Shown one piece after another: positions 54,552-63,180 of a DNA stretch of 64,000 bases. The translations under genes were made by a program, and so were the position numbers. Numbering within the stretch: position 1 is the first letter of the stretch; every line of letters starts with the position of its first letter. The notes below the pieces were generated by a model. It was not told where the DNA came from. It ran no database searches and worked only from the letters and a program-made list of their open reading frames with translations. Source of the stretch: Streptomyces sp. JB150 (GTDB lineage: Bacteria; Actinomycetota; Actinomycetes; Streptomycetales; Streptomycetaceae). The stretch is from the NCBI RefSeq assembly GCF_011193355.1, contig NZ_CP049780.1, positions 1,533,582-1,597,581 on the forward strand, read 5' to 3'.

Positions 54552-55070
54552 TCAGTCGCTCGGTGCCCAGTAGTCGAGCAGGGTGGCCACGCCCGGTTCC
54601 AGGGTCTTCCAGGGGCCGGGGAAGGACAGCACGGCGAAGGCGGCGGCCGGGAAGCCCCGGCGGGACATCCGCTGCCTGGCCTCCGCCTCCGAGGAGGCGG
54701 CCAGCACCTCGGCGAGACCGTGCACGCCGGGGTTGTGGCCGATCAGGAGGACGTTCTGGGCGTCGTCGGGGGTTTCGTTGAGCAGGGCGATCAGCTCGCC
54801 GGGCGAGGCCTCGTAGATCCGCTCCTCGTAGACCGTCTTCGGGCGGTGCGAGAACTCGTGGACGGCGAGCTTCCAGGTCTCTCGGGTGCGGGTCGCGGTG
54901 GAGCAGAGGGCCAGGTCGAAGGGGATACCGGTGTCGGCCAGCCTGCGTCCGGCTTCGGCGGCGTCCTTGCGGCCCCGTTCGGCAAGCGGCCGCTCGTGGT
55001 CGTTCACCTGTGGCCAGTCGGCCTTCGCATGCCGGAAGAGGACGATCCTGCGGGGTTCTGCGACGCTCAT
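54552..55070 (-). CDS. SixA-like histidine phosphatase
   Basis: A 172-residue phosphoglycerate-mutase-like phosphatase. The RHG-type motif appears as LFRHAKADWPQVND near residue 12, the second Arg is in STATRTRETW, and the second His is in LLIGHNPGVHGL. This is the short SixA type that dephosphorylates phosphohistidine or small phosphates. The ATG at 55070 has GGGAG just upstream. Substrate unknown. Confidence 0.92.
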   Translation of the reverse strand: MSVAEPRRIVLFRHAKADWPQVNDHERPLAERGRKDAAEAGRRLADTGIPFDLALCSTATRTRETWKLAVHEFSHRPKTVYEERIYEASPGELIALLNETPDDAQNVLLIGHNPGVHGLAEVLAASSEAEARQRMSRRGFPAAAFAVLSFPGPWKTLEPGVATLLDYWAPSD

Positions 55071-55135
55071 GACTCCCAGCTTCGCATGAAACAGGCCACG
55101 TGGCGCAGGGAGTTGACGGGCGGCCGCGGTCGCGC

Positions 55136-55342
55136 TCAGCGGGTGAGCAGCTGCTGGGCGCGCTCCAGGAGCCGGGCTATGGCGGGGTCGCCGGCCGCCG
55201 CGTGGGCGTCGGACGGGTGGAGGATCAGCGTGAGCAGCGCGGCGAAGGCGAGCACCGGCAGGGCGAGGGCCCACCAGGGCAGCCGCGCGTCGGCGCCGCG
55301 CGACGTCACCGGGCGGGGGCGGGGCTGGGTGCGGGCCTGCAT
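55136..55342 (-). CDS. Small single-pass membrane protein
   Basis: 68 residues. A basic, proline-rich N-terminus (QARTQPRPRPVTSRGADARL) precedes one hydrophobic helix (WWALALPVLAFAALLTLIL), then a short helical tail (PAIARLLERAQQLL). The ATG at 55342 has GGAGG 5 bases upstream, which supports it over the longer frame. Function unknown. Confidence 0.75.
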   Translation of the reverse strand: MQARTQPRPRPVTSRGADARLPWWALALPVLAFAALLTLILHPSDAHAAAGDPAIARLLERAQQLLTR

Positions 55343-55502
55343 GGTGCCTCCGTGGATCCGTGCGGACTGGGCGTGGTCCGCCTCCAGCGGCCACACCAAC
55401 GACGCTACGGAATCGTGAGCCGCAGCCCCATCCGGTGATCCACCCACTTCACCCTGAGCCTCACCCCCTAGGGGACAGGGGGGACAGCCCTACCAAGCGG
55501 CG

Positions 55503-55619
55503 TCAGGGCGCGGCGATCGACGCGATGACGGCGATGATCACGAAGATGGCGAAGAACGAGCCGAAGACGAGCAGCATCTTCTTCTGGCCGTTCTGGGGGT
55601 TCGGCTCGAGCACTGGCAT
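55503..55619 (-). CDS. SGM_5486-family transporter-associated small protein
   Basis: A 38-residue membrane peptide. A hydrophilic start (MPVLEPNPQNGQKK) is followed by one helix to the C-terminus (VFGSFFAIFVIIAVIASIAAP). It matches the small Streptomyces family known as SGM_5486 transporter-associated proteins, encoded beside an MFS gene, here the next gene upstream (55748-57175). Its sequence pattern and position make it credible despite the size. It probably interacts with the exporter, but this is inference. Confidence 0.85.
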   Translation of the reverse strand: MPVLEPNPQNGQKKMLLVFGSFFAIFVIIAVIASIAAP

Positions 55620-55747
55620 ACGGCAAGTGTCGCACCCGCCGCGGCGCCCGGCCCGGCCGGGGTCCGTGCCACATCCGCCCGGCCAGGGCAGTCAGACCCG
55701 CCCGGCCGGGGTGCGTGCCACGTGCCGTCCCATGCCGCCGGGTTCGC

Positions 55748-57175
55748 TCAGCGGGCGGCCGCCTCCTCTTCCACCGTGCGGTCCCGGCCGGCCAGCCAGC
55801 CCACGGCCATCTGCGGGATCATCAGGGCGACCATCAGCGCGATGGGCAGCCCCCAGCCGCCGCTGTGCTGGTAGAGCACGCCCACCAGGAGCGGGCCGGG
55901 GATGGAGAGCAGATAGCCGGTGCTCTGCGCGAACGCGGACAGCTGGGCCACCCCCGCACCGGACCGCGCGCGCATCCCGACCATGGTCAGGGCGAGCGGA
56001 AAGGCGCAGTTGGACACACCCAGCAGCAGGGCCCAGGCCCAGGCGCCGGCGGCCGGGGCGAAGTACAGGCCGGCGTATCCGGCCAGGCCGCAGACGCCGA
56101 GCGCGAGCACGATGGGCCCCTGCTGGGGCAGCCGGGTGGCCAGGCGCGGGATGACGAAGGCCAGCGGCACGCCCATCACCATGGTGACGGCGAGCAGCAG
56201 ACCGGCCGTACCGGCGGCGACACCCGCGTCGCGGAAGATCTGGGCCATCCAGCCCATCGTGATGTAGGCGGCGGTCGCCTGGAGTCCGAAGAACACGGCG
56301 AGCGCCCATGCGGTACGGCTGCGGGTGATGCGCAGCGCGGGCACCTGCGCCTGGCCCCGGGCGCTGCCCGCCGCGTCCGTCCGCGCGGCGCCCGGTGAGG
56401 CCTCCCGGTCCCCGCCCGGAGTGGTCCCCCGGTCCCGGAGCACCGGCAGCCACGGCAGTACGGCCGCCGCCGCGAGCGCGGCCCACACGGCGAGCCCGGA
56501 CCGCCAGTCGCCGCCCAGCGCGTCGGTGACCGGAACGGTCACGGCGGCGGCGGTGGAGGTGCCGAGGGCGAGCGCCATCGAGTACGCGCCGGTCATGGAA
56601 CCGACCCGGTCGGGGAACCAGCGCTTGACGATGACCGGCATGAGGACGTTGCTGACCGCTATGCCCATCAGCGCGAGCGCGCTGGCGGCCAGGAAGCCGG
56701 GCGTGCCGCCGGTGTACGGCCGGATGGCCAGACCCGCGGCGATGGCCGCCATGCCGGCGCACACCACCGCGGCGGGGCCGAAGCGGCGGGCCAGGCGGGG
56801 CGCCATGACACCGAAGACGGCGAAGCAGAGCGGCGGCACGGAGGTGAGCAGGCCGGCGACGCTGCCGCTCATGCCGAGGCCGTCGCGGACCTCCTCCAGC
56901 AGCGCGCCGAGGCTGGTGATGGCGGGGCGGAGGTTGAGGGCGGACAGCATGATGCCGAGGACGACCAGGCGTGTGGTCCACGCGCGCGTGGTGCTCCTGC
57001 GCGCCGGCTCCCCCGCACCGCTGGCCGGGCCGCGCGCGTCGGCCGGGCCGGACCCCGCGCCGGTCCCCTCGGCCGCGCCGGCCCCCGCACCGGTCCCGGC
57101 GCCGCGCGGCGCCGGCTCGCGTACATCCGAGTGGTTCCTCGTCTCGATTTCCTCGCTTGCCATGCCGCCCATCAT
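55748..57175 (-). CDS. MFS transporter, CynX/NimT-like
   Basis: A roughly 475-residue major facilitator protein with 12 hydrophobic helices after a disordered, Gly/Ala/Pro-rich N-terminal region of about 60 residues. The first helix is LVVLGIMLSALNLRPAITSL, where LRPAI is characteristic of the CynX/NimT group that exports cyanate, nitroimidazole-like or other small compounds. Possible starts are ATG 57175, 57172 and 57163; none has a strong ribosome binding site. It is divergent from a FadR-type regulator across a palindrome. Confidence 0.9.
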   Translation of the reverse strand: MMGGMASEEIETRNHSDVREPAPRGAGTGAGAGAAEGTGAGSGPADARGPASGAGEPARRSTTRAWTTRLVVLGIMLSALNLRPAITSLGALLEEVRDGLGMSGSVAGLLTSVPPLCFAVFGVMAPRLARRFGPAAVVCAGMAAIAAGLAIRPYTGGTPGFLAASALALMGIAVSNVLMPVIVKRWFPDRVGSMTGAYSMALALGTSTAAAVTVPVTDALGGDWRSGLAVWAALAAAAVLPWLPVLRDRGTTPGGDREASPGAARTDAAGSARGQAQVPALRITRSRTAWALAVFFGLQATAAYITMGWMAQIFRDAGVAAGTAGLLLAVTMVMGVPLAFVIPRLATRLPQQGPIVLALGVCGLAGYAGLYFAPAAGAWAWALLLGVSNCAFPLALTMVGMRARSGAGVAQLSAFAQSTGYLLSIPGPLLVGVLYQHSGGWGLPIALMVALMIPQMAVGWLAGRDRTVEEEAAAR

Positions 57176-57177
57176 AG

Positions 57178-57192
57178 AATCATGGGATGATT
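57178..57192. promoter_or_regulatory. Palindromic operator candidate, MFS / FadR gap
   Basis: Perfect dyad AATCAT-GGG-ATGATT just upstream of the MFS start and 54 bases before the regulator's ATG. The position fits an operator for the GntR/FadR protein controlling both directions. Confidence 0.6.
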
Positions 57193-57245
57193 GGTTGTCT
57201 ATTTGCCGGGCGCCCGCTGCCGCCCGTCCCGTGCGAAGGTGTGCC

Positions 57246-57932
57246 ATGCCCTTGAGCCACCCCCGTCGTTCGGCGCTGTCCGAGCAGGTCATCGCCGAGC
57301 TGCGCCACCAGATCACCTCGGGCGAGTGGCCGGTCGGCTCCCGGATCCCGACCGAGCCGGAGCTGGTGGAACAGCTCGGCGTCGCCCGTAACACGGTCCG
57401 TGAGGCGGTCCGCGCGCTCGCGCACAACGGCCTGCTGGACATCCGCCAGGGCTCCGGCACCTACGTCGTGGCCACCAGCGAGCTGGCCGGCGTGATGCAC
57501 CGCCGTTTCGCGGACGCGGACCCCCGGCACGTGGCGGAGCTGCGGTCCGCGCTGGAGTCGGCCGCCGCGAAGCTGGCCGCCGAGCGGCGCACCGAGAAGG
57601 ACCTGAAGCAGCTGGACGCGCTGCTGGAGCGGCGCGAGGAGGCCTGGGCGGCGGGCGACAAGGAACGGTTCGTGACCGCGGACGCCACCTTCCACCTGGC
57701 GGTGGTGTCCGCCTCCCACAACGACGTCATGACGGCGATGTACGCGGATCTCGGCGAGGTCCTGCGGCACTGGCTGCGCGAGGACGTGGGCGAGACCCTG
57801 TCGCCCGAGACCCACATGGACCACGGGCGGCTGGTGGACGCCATCCGCGCGGGCGACGCGCAGACCGCGGCGGTGGAGGCGGCGGGCTATCCGTTCCAGT
57901 GCCGGTTCAGCTCCCCAGGTTCTGGTGGCTGA
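57246..57932 (+). CDS. GntR/FadR-family transcriptional regulator
   Basis: A 228-residue regulator. The winged helix-turn-helix is at about 10-75 (LSEQVIAELRHQITSGEWPV, then ELVEQLGVARNTVREAVRAL), followed by a helical FCD ligand-binding domain with His residues in ATFHLAVVSASHND. AAGG precedes the ATG by 7 bases. It is divergent from the MFS exporter, which it probably regulates. Its 3' end overlaps the opposite gene by 26 bases. Ligand unknown. Confidence 0.92.
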   Translation: MPLSHPRRSALSEQVIAELRHQITSGEWPVGSRIPTEPELVEQLGVARNTVREAVRALAHNGLLDIRQGSGTYVVATSELAGVMHRRFADADPRHVAELRSALESAAAKLAAERRTEKDLKQLDALLERREEAWAAGDKERFVTADATFHLAVVSASHNDVMTAMYADLGEVLRHWLREDVGETLSPETHMDHGRLVDAIRAGDAQTAAVEAAGYPFQCRFSSPGSGG

Positions 57933-58260
57933 CCCACACCGCGCGGACCTCCTTCCAGCACCGGCCGGTCAGCCGTACGGTCATCGCGGGCCCGGCGTCG
58001 ACCGGGGCGCTGTCGGTGTCCAGGTCCCACCAGCGGTCGCACTCGATGTGCAGCCGCACGCGGTCGGTCTCGACATAGGGGTTGTGGCAGTGGGCGGTCA
58101 CCTCGGAGCCGCGCACGCGGGTGCGGCACTCGGCGCCGAACGGCTTCGGTGCCTGCGGCTCCCGTACCTCCACGCGCGCGTGGGGCATCGCTTCGTACGA
58201 CAGGGACAGCACCAGGGCTACGGCTACGGTCACTGAGGCCAGGCTGCGGAACAGGCGCAC
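57907..58260 (-). CDS. Secreted or membrane-anchored hypothetical protein
   Basis: 117 residues. A signal-like N-terminus (RLFRSLASVTVAVALVLSLS) leads into a mature domain with four cysteines (CRTR, HCHN, ECDRWW, GRCW), which could form two disulphides. The start is the GTG at 58260 with a strong GAGGAGG 7 bases upstream. The stop lies inside the end of the FadR gene. No family recognised. Confidence 0.8.
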   Translation of the reverse strand: MRLFRSLASVTVAVALVLSLSYEAMPHARVEVREPQAPKPFGAECRTRVRGSEVTAHCHNPYVETDRVRLHIECDRWWDLDTDSAPVDAGPAMTVRLTGRCWKEVRAVWVSHQNLGS

Positions 58261-58374
58261 AAGGGGACCTCCTCGGCCGTGCTGGGGAGGGACGCGCGAG
58301 GTGGACGTGTCATCCAGGGTGCCCAGTCGTCCCCCGGCTCCGCCCGGCCGGATAGGCCGAACGGGGGACACGGA

Positions 58375-58405
58375 AAAGGCCCGCACCACACAGGTGCGGG
58401 CCTTT
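58375..58405 (-). terminator. Terminator after fabI
   Basis: Perfect 13-bp stem (58375-58387 with 58393-58405) with a 5-base loop and flanking T/A runs, about 50 bases past the fabI stop. Confidence 0.9.
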
Positions 58406-58455
58406 CGGCCGGTGGACCGGCGACGATCAGGGGCTACGTGCGAGCCCTCGCGGAC

Positions 58456-59223
58456 TCACGCGCCGATCGCGTGCAGGCCGCCGTCGACGTGGATGATCTC
58501 GCCCGTGGTCTTCGGGAACCAGTCGCTCAGCAGGGCGACGACGCCGCGGCCGGCCGGCTCGGGGTCCTTCAGGTCCCACTCGAGCGGGGAGCGGCTGTCC
58601 CACACGGTGGCCAGCTCGCCGAAGCCCGGGATGGACTTGGCGGCCATGGAGCCGAGCGGACCGGCCGAGATCAGGTTGCAGCGGATGTTCTGCTTGCCCA
58701 GGTCACGCGCCATGTAGCGGTTGGTCGCCTCCAGGGCGGCCTTGGCCGGGCCCATCCAGTCGTACTGCGGCCAGGCGAACTGCGCGTCGAAGGTGAGGCC
58801 GACGACCGAGCCGCCGTTCTGCATCAGCGGCAGGCAGGCCATGGTCAGCGACTTCAGGGAGAACGCCGAGACGTGCATGGCCGTGGCGACCGACTCGAAC
58901 GGCGTGTTGAGGAAGTTGCCGCCGAGGGCGTCCTGCGGGGCGAAGCCGATGGAGTGGACGACACCGTCGAGGCCGCCGAGCTCCTCCCCGACGACGTCGG
59001 CCAGCCGCCCCAGGTGCTCGTCGTTGGTGACGTCCAGCTCGATGACCTTGGTGGGCTTCGGGAGCTTCTTGGCGATGCGCTCGGTCAGCGTGGGCCGCGG
59101 GAACGCGGTCAGGATGATCTCGGCGCCCTGCTCCTGGGCCAGCTTGGCGGTGTGGAAGGCGATGGAGGCCTCCGTCAGCACGCCGGTGATCAGGACGCGC
59201 TTGCCCTCGAGAATTCCGCTCAT
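58456..59223 (-). CDS. fabI: Enoyl-[acyl-carrier-protein] reductase (NADH), InhA/FabI type
   Basis: Last reduction step of the fatty-acid elongation cycle. The protein is 255 residues. The nucleotide-binding region is LEGKRVLITGVLTEASIAFH, and the active-site block QYDWMGPAKAALEATNRYMA has the Tyr and Lys spacing of InhA. The start is 5 bases after the fabG stop, so the two are an operon. The InhA-like type suggests isoniazid/triclosan-class inhibitors could bind, but this cannot be judged from sequence. Confidence 0.95.
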   Translation of the reverse strand: MSGILEGKRVLITGVLTEASIAFHTAKLAQEQGAEIILTAFPRPTLTERIAKKLPKPTKVIELDVTNDEHLGRLADVVGEELGGLDGVVHSIGFAPQDALGGNFLNTPFESVATAMHVSAFSLKSLTMACLPLMQNGGSVVGLTFDAQFAWPQYDWMGPAKAALEATNRYMARDLGKQNIRCNLISAGPLGSMAAKSIPGFGELATVWDSRSPLEWDLKDPEPAGRGVVALLSDWFPKTTGEIIHVDGGLHAIGA

Positions 59224-59228
59224 GGTGA

Positions 59229-59933
59229 TCAGTGACCCATTCCCAGTCCGCCGTCAACGGGGATGACGGCTCCAGTGATGTACGAGGCGTCGTCCGAGGC
59301 GAGGAACCGCACCGCTGCGGCGACCTCCTCCGGCTGCGCGTACCGGCCGAGCGGGACCTGCGACACGATGTTCGCGCGCTGCTCGTCGGTGAGCACCTTG
59401 GTCATGTCGGTGTCGACGAAGCCGGGCGCGACGACGTTGAAGGTGATGTTGCGCGAGCCCAGCTCTCGGGCCAGGGAGCGCGCGAAGCCGACGAGGGCGG
59501 CCTTGGAGGCGGCGTAGTTCGCCTGACCCGCGGAACCGAGCAGTCCGACGACCGAGGAGATCAGCACGACGCGGCCCTTCTTGGCGCGCAGCATGCCGCG
59601 GTTGGCGCGCTTGACCACGCGGAAGGTGCCGGTGAGGTTGGTGTCGACGACCGAGGTGAAGTCCTCCTCGGTCATCCGCATCAGCAGCTGGTCCTTGGTG
59701 ACACCGGCGTTGGCGACCAGTACCTCGACCGGGCCGTGCTGGGCCTCGATCTCCTTGTAGGCCTGCTCCACCTGCTCGGGGTCGGTGATGTCGCACTTCA
59801 CGGCGAGGAAACCGGCCGGCGGCTCCCCCGAGCGGTACGTGATCGCGACCTTGTCGCCGGCGTCGGCGAACGCGCGGGCGATGGCGAGGCCGATGCCCCG
59901 GTTGCCTCCGGTGACGAGAACCGAGCGGCTCAA
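59229..59933 (-). CDS. fabG: 3-oxoacyl-[acyl-carrier-protein] reductase
   Basis: NADPH-dependent reduction of 3-ketoacyl-ACP. The protein is 234 residues, of the short-chain dehydrogenase family. Motifs are VTGGNRGIGLAIA at the N-terminus, VANAGVTKD, and the catalytic Ser-Tyr-Lys in LISSVVGLLGSAGQANYAAS followed by K. The start is a TTG at 59933, with AAGGG 7 bases upstream. First gene of the fabG-fabI operon. Confidence 0.95.
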   Translation of the reverse strand: MSRSVLVTGGNRGIGLAIARAFADAGDKVAITYRSGEPPAGFLAVKCDITDPEQVEQAYKEIEAQHGPVEVLVANAGVTKDQLLMRMTEEDFTSVVDTNLTGTFRVVKRANRGMLRAKKGRVVLISSVVGLLGSAGQANYAASKAALVGFARSLARELGSRNITFNVVAPGFVDTDMTKVLTDEQRANIVSQVPLGRYAQPEEVAAAVRFLASDDASYITGAVIPVDGGLGMGH

Positions 59934-60187
59934 CGGATCACCCTTTCGATAGCGGTCAGATTCCCCGCCCGGGCACCTGGACGACAGGCGGCGATGACAG
60001 GCGGCTTCACCGAAAACCTATCGGTCGACTCCACGCGTCGGACATTCGGGCACCGACAGTGGCGCGGGGGGCGGCACTGTCGAATCCCTACAGAAAGCTC
60101 CGGACACCGGACGCAAACCTGTGGTCCGGGCCCCCGCGGGCGCGACATGATCGGAGCCGACAGGCGACGACAGCAGGGAGACCTCGG

Positions 60188-61711
60188 GTGCCTCATACCA
60201 TCGACGAAGCCTTCACGGCGCTTCCGCTACGCGCCCTCGCAGACGCCGCTCTCGCACGTGCGCGGGCGTTGGGGGCGGAGCACGCGGACTTCCGGTTCGA
60301 GCGGGTGCGCAGCGCGTCCTGGCGGCTGCGGGACGGCAAGCCGTCCGGGTCCTCGGACACCACCGACCTGGGCTACGCGGTGCGGGTGGTGCACGGCGGG
60401 ACGTGGGGGTTCGCGTCCGGCGTGGACCTGACCATGGACGCCGCGGCCAAGGTGGCGAGCCAGGCCGTGGCGATGGCGAAGCTCTCGGCGCAGGTGATCA
60501 GGGCCGCCGGCAGCGACGAGCGCGTCGAGCTGGCCGACGAGCCGGTGCACGCGGACAAGACGTGGATCTCGTCGTACGAGATCGACCCCTTCACCGTGCC
60601 CGACGAGGAGAAGGCGGGGCTGCTGGCGGAGTGGAGCCGGCGGCTGCTCGCGGCCGACGGGGTGGACCACGTGGACGCCTCGCTGCTCACCGTGCACGAG
60701 AACAAGTTCTACGCCGACACGGCCGGAACGGTGACGACCCAGCAGCGGGTGCGGCTGCATCCGCAGCTCACCGCGGTGGCGGTGGACGACTCCAGCGGCG
60801 AGTTCGACTCCATGCGCACCCTCGCGCCGCCGGTCGGCCGCGGCTGGGAGTACCTGACCGGCACCGGCTGGGACTGGGACAGGGAGCTGGCCGAGATCCC
60901 GGAGCTGCTCGCGCAGAAGATGCGCGCGCCGAGCGTGGAGCCGGGACTGTACGACCTCGTCGTGGACCCGTCCAACCTGTGGCTGACGATCCACGAGTCC
61001 ATCGGGCACGCCACCGAGCTGGACCGGGCGCTCGGCTACGAGGCGGCGTACGCCGGGACCTCGTTCGCCACGTTCGACCAGCTCGGCACGTTGCGGTACG
61101 GCTCGGAGCTGATGAACGTCACAGGTGACCGCACCGCCGAGCACGGCCTCGCGACCATCGGGTACGACGACGAGGGCGTCGAGGCGCAGTCCTGGGACCT
61201 GGTGAAGGAGGGCACGCTCGTCGGGTACCAGCTGGACCGCAGGATCGCGAGGCTGACCGGGCTCGGGCGGTCCAACGGCTGCGCCTTCGCCGACTCGCCC
61301 TCCCACGTGCCGGTGCAGCGGATGGCCAACGTGTCGCTGCGACCGGATCCCGCGGGGATGTCGACCGAGGACCTGATCGGCGGCGTCGACCGCGGCATCT
61401 ACGTCGTCGGGGACCGCTCCTGGTCCATCGACATGCAGCGCTACAACTTCCAGTTCACCGGCCAGCGCTTCTTCAAGATCGAGAACGGGCGGATCACCGG
61501 GCAGCTGCGGGACGTCGCCTACCAGGCGACGACCACCGACTTCTGGGGGTCGATGGCCGCGGTCGGCGGCCCGCAGACCTATGTCCTGGGCGGCGCCTTC
61601 AACTGCGGCAAGGCCCAGCCGGGCCAGGTCGCCGCCGTCTCCCACGGTTGCCCGTCCGCCCTGTTCCGGGGCGTCAACATTCTGAACACCACCCAGGAGG
61701 CCGGCCGATGA
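60188..61711 (+). CDS. TldD-type metallopeptidase subunit
   Basis: A 507-residue protein of the TldD/PmbA family. The zinc-binding HESIGHATELD motif (HExxxH, near residue 269) marks it as the catalytic TldD partner. TldD-TldE heterodimers cleave unfolded peptides and mature some ribosomally made peptides such as microcin B17. The GTG at 60188 follows AGGGAG. The partner gene overlaps its stop by 4 bases. No precursor peptide gene is adjacent, so a general proteolytic role is likely. Confidence 0.93.
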   Translation: MPHTIDEAFTALPLRALADAALARARALGAEHADFRFERVRSASWRLRDGKPSGSSDTTDLGYAVRVVHGGTWGFASGVDLTMDAAAKVASQAVAMAKLSAQVIRAAGSDERVELADEPVHADKTWISSYEIDPFTVPDEEKAGLLAEWSRRLLAADGVDHVDASLLTVHENKFYADTAGTVTTQQRVRLHPQLTAVAVDDSSGEFDSMRTLAPPVGRGWEYLTGTGWDWDRELAEIPELLAQKMRAPSVEPGLYDLVVDPSNLWLTIHESIGHATELDRALGYEAAYAGTSFATFDQLGTLRYGSELMNVTGDRTAEHGLATIGYDDEGVEAQSWDLVKEGTLVGYQLDRRIARLTGLGRSNGCAFADSPSHVPVQRMANVSLRPDPAGMSTEDLIGGVDRGIYVVGDRSWSIDMQRYNFQFTGQRFFKIENGRITGQLRDVAYQATTTDFWGSMAAVGGPQTYVLGGAFNCGKAQPGQVAAVSHGCPSALFRGVNILNTTQEAGR

Positions 61712-63102
61712 GCGCCCCGGTGAACAAGCCGCACGAGATCGTCGAGCGGGCTCTGGAGCTGTCCCGCGCGGACGGCTGTGTCGTGATCGCGGACGAGCGG
61801 TCCACCGCCAACCTGCGCTGGGCGGGCAACGCGCTGACCACGAACGGTGTCACGCGTGGGCGCACCCTCACGGTGATCGCGACCGTCGACGGCAAGGAGG
61901 GCACGGCCTCCGGCGTGGTGTCCCGGTCCGCGGTGACCGCGGACGAGCTGGAGCCGCTGGTGCGGGCCGCGGAGGCCGCCGCCCGCGGTGCCGCGCCCGC
62001 CGAGGACGCCCGTCCCCTCGTCACGGACGTGCCCGCCTCCCCCGGCTTCACGGACGCCCCCGCGGAGACCTCCTCGGCCGTGTTCGCGGACTTCGCGCCG
62101 GCACTCGGCGAGGCCTTCGCCCGCGCGCGGGCGGGCGGCCGGGAGCTGTACGGCTTCGCCAACCACGAGCTGACCAGCAGCTACCTCGGTACGTCCACGG
62201 GGCTGCGGCTGCGCCACGACCAGCCCAACGGGACGCTGGAGCTGAACGCCAAGTCCCCGGACCGCACCCGCTCCGCGTGGGCCGGGCGCTCCACCCGGGA
62301 CTTCACGGACGTCGACCCGGCGGCGCTCGACGCGGAGCTGGCCGTACGCCTCGGCTGGGCCGAGCGCCGGATCGAGCTGCCCGCGGGCCGCTACGAGACG
62401 CTGCTGCCGCCGACCGCGGTCGCCGACCTGCTGATCTACCAGATGTGGTCGGCGTCGGGCCGGGACGCCGCCGAGGGCCGGACGGTGTTCTCCCAGCCGG
62501 GCGGCGGCACCCGGCTCGGCGAGAAGCTGAGCGAGCTGCCGCTCACCCTGCGCAGCGACCCGCACGAGCCGGGCCTGGAGGCCGCGCCGTTCGTGCTGGC
62601 GCACTCCTCCGGCGGCGATTCCTCGGTGTTCGACAACGGGCTGCCGCTCACCGCCACCGAGTGGATCGCGCGGGGCGAGCTGAAGCACCTGATCACCAGC
62701 CGGCACAGCGCGGAACTGACCGGGCTGCCGGTGTCGCCGGGCATCGACAACCTGATCCTGGACGGCGGCGACGACCGCTCCCTGGACGAGATGGTGGCGA
62801 GCACCGAGCGCGGGCTGCTGCTGACCTGCCTGTGGTACATCCGCGAGGTCGACCCGGCGACGCTGCTGCTCACCGGCCTGACCCGGGACGGGGTGTACCT
62901 GGTGGAGAACGGCGAGGTGACCGGCGAGGTGAACAACTTCCGGTTCAACGAGTCGCCGGTCGGCCTGCTCGGGCGGGCCACGGAGGCCGGGCGTACGGAG
63001 AAGACGCTGCCGAGGGAGTGGAGCGACTGGTTCACCCGGGCCGCCATGCCGCCGCTGCGGGTGCCCGACTTCAACATGAGCTCCGTCAGCCGGGGCGTCT
63101 GA
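61708..63102 (+). CDS. TldE/PmbA-type peptidase subunit
   Basis: A 464-residue non-catalytic partner of TldD, lacking the HExxxH motif. Family segments include ALELSRADGCVVIADERSTA at the N-terminus and GDDRSLDEMVASTERGLLLT, FRFNESPVGLLGRATEAG near the end. The ATG overlaps the tldD stop by 4 bases (ATGA), consistent with stoichiometric production. The gap to tyrS is 78 bases. Confidence 0.93.
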   Translation: MSAPVNKPHEIVERALELSRADGCVVIADERSTANLRWAGNALTTNGVTRGRTLTVIATVDGKEGTASGVVSRSAVTADELEPLVRAAEAAARGAAPAEDARPLVTDVPASPGFTDAPAETSSAVFADFAPALGEAFARARAGGRELYGFANHELTSSYLGTSTGLRLRHDQPNGTLELNAKSPDRTRSAWAGRSTRDFTDVDPAALDAELAVRLGWAERRIELPAGRYETLLPPTAVADLLIYQMWSASGRDAAEGRTVFSQPGGGTRLGEKLSELPLTLRSDPHEPGLEAAPFVLAHSSGGDSSVFDNGLPLTATEWIARGELKHLITSRHSAELTGLPVSPGIDNLILDGGDDRSLDEMVASTERGLLLTCLWYIREVDPATLLLTGLTRDGVYLVENGEVTGEVNNFRFNESPVGLLGRATEAGRTEKTLPREWSDWFTRAAMPPLRVPDFNMSSVSRGV

Positions 63103-63180
63103 GCAGGCGGCCCCCTGGCTGTCGGTGGCCCCCCATAGACTGGGGCGAGCCCTTTTCACCGTTCAAGGAGACATACGACC

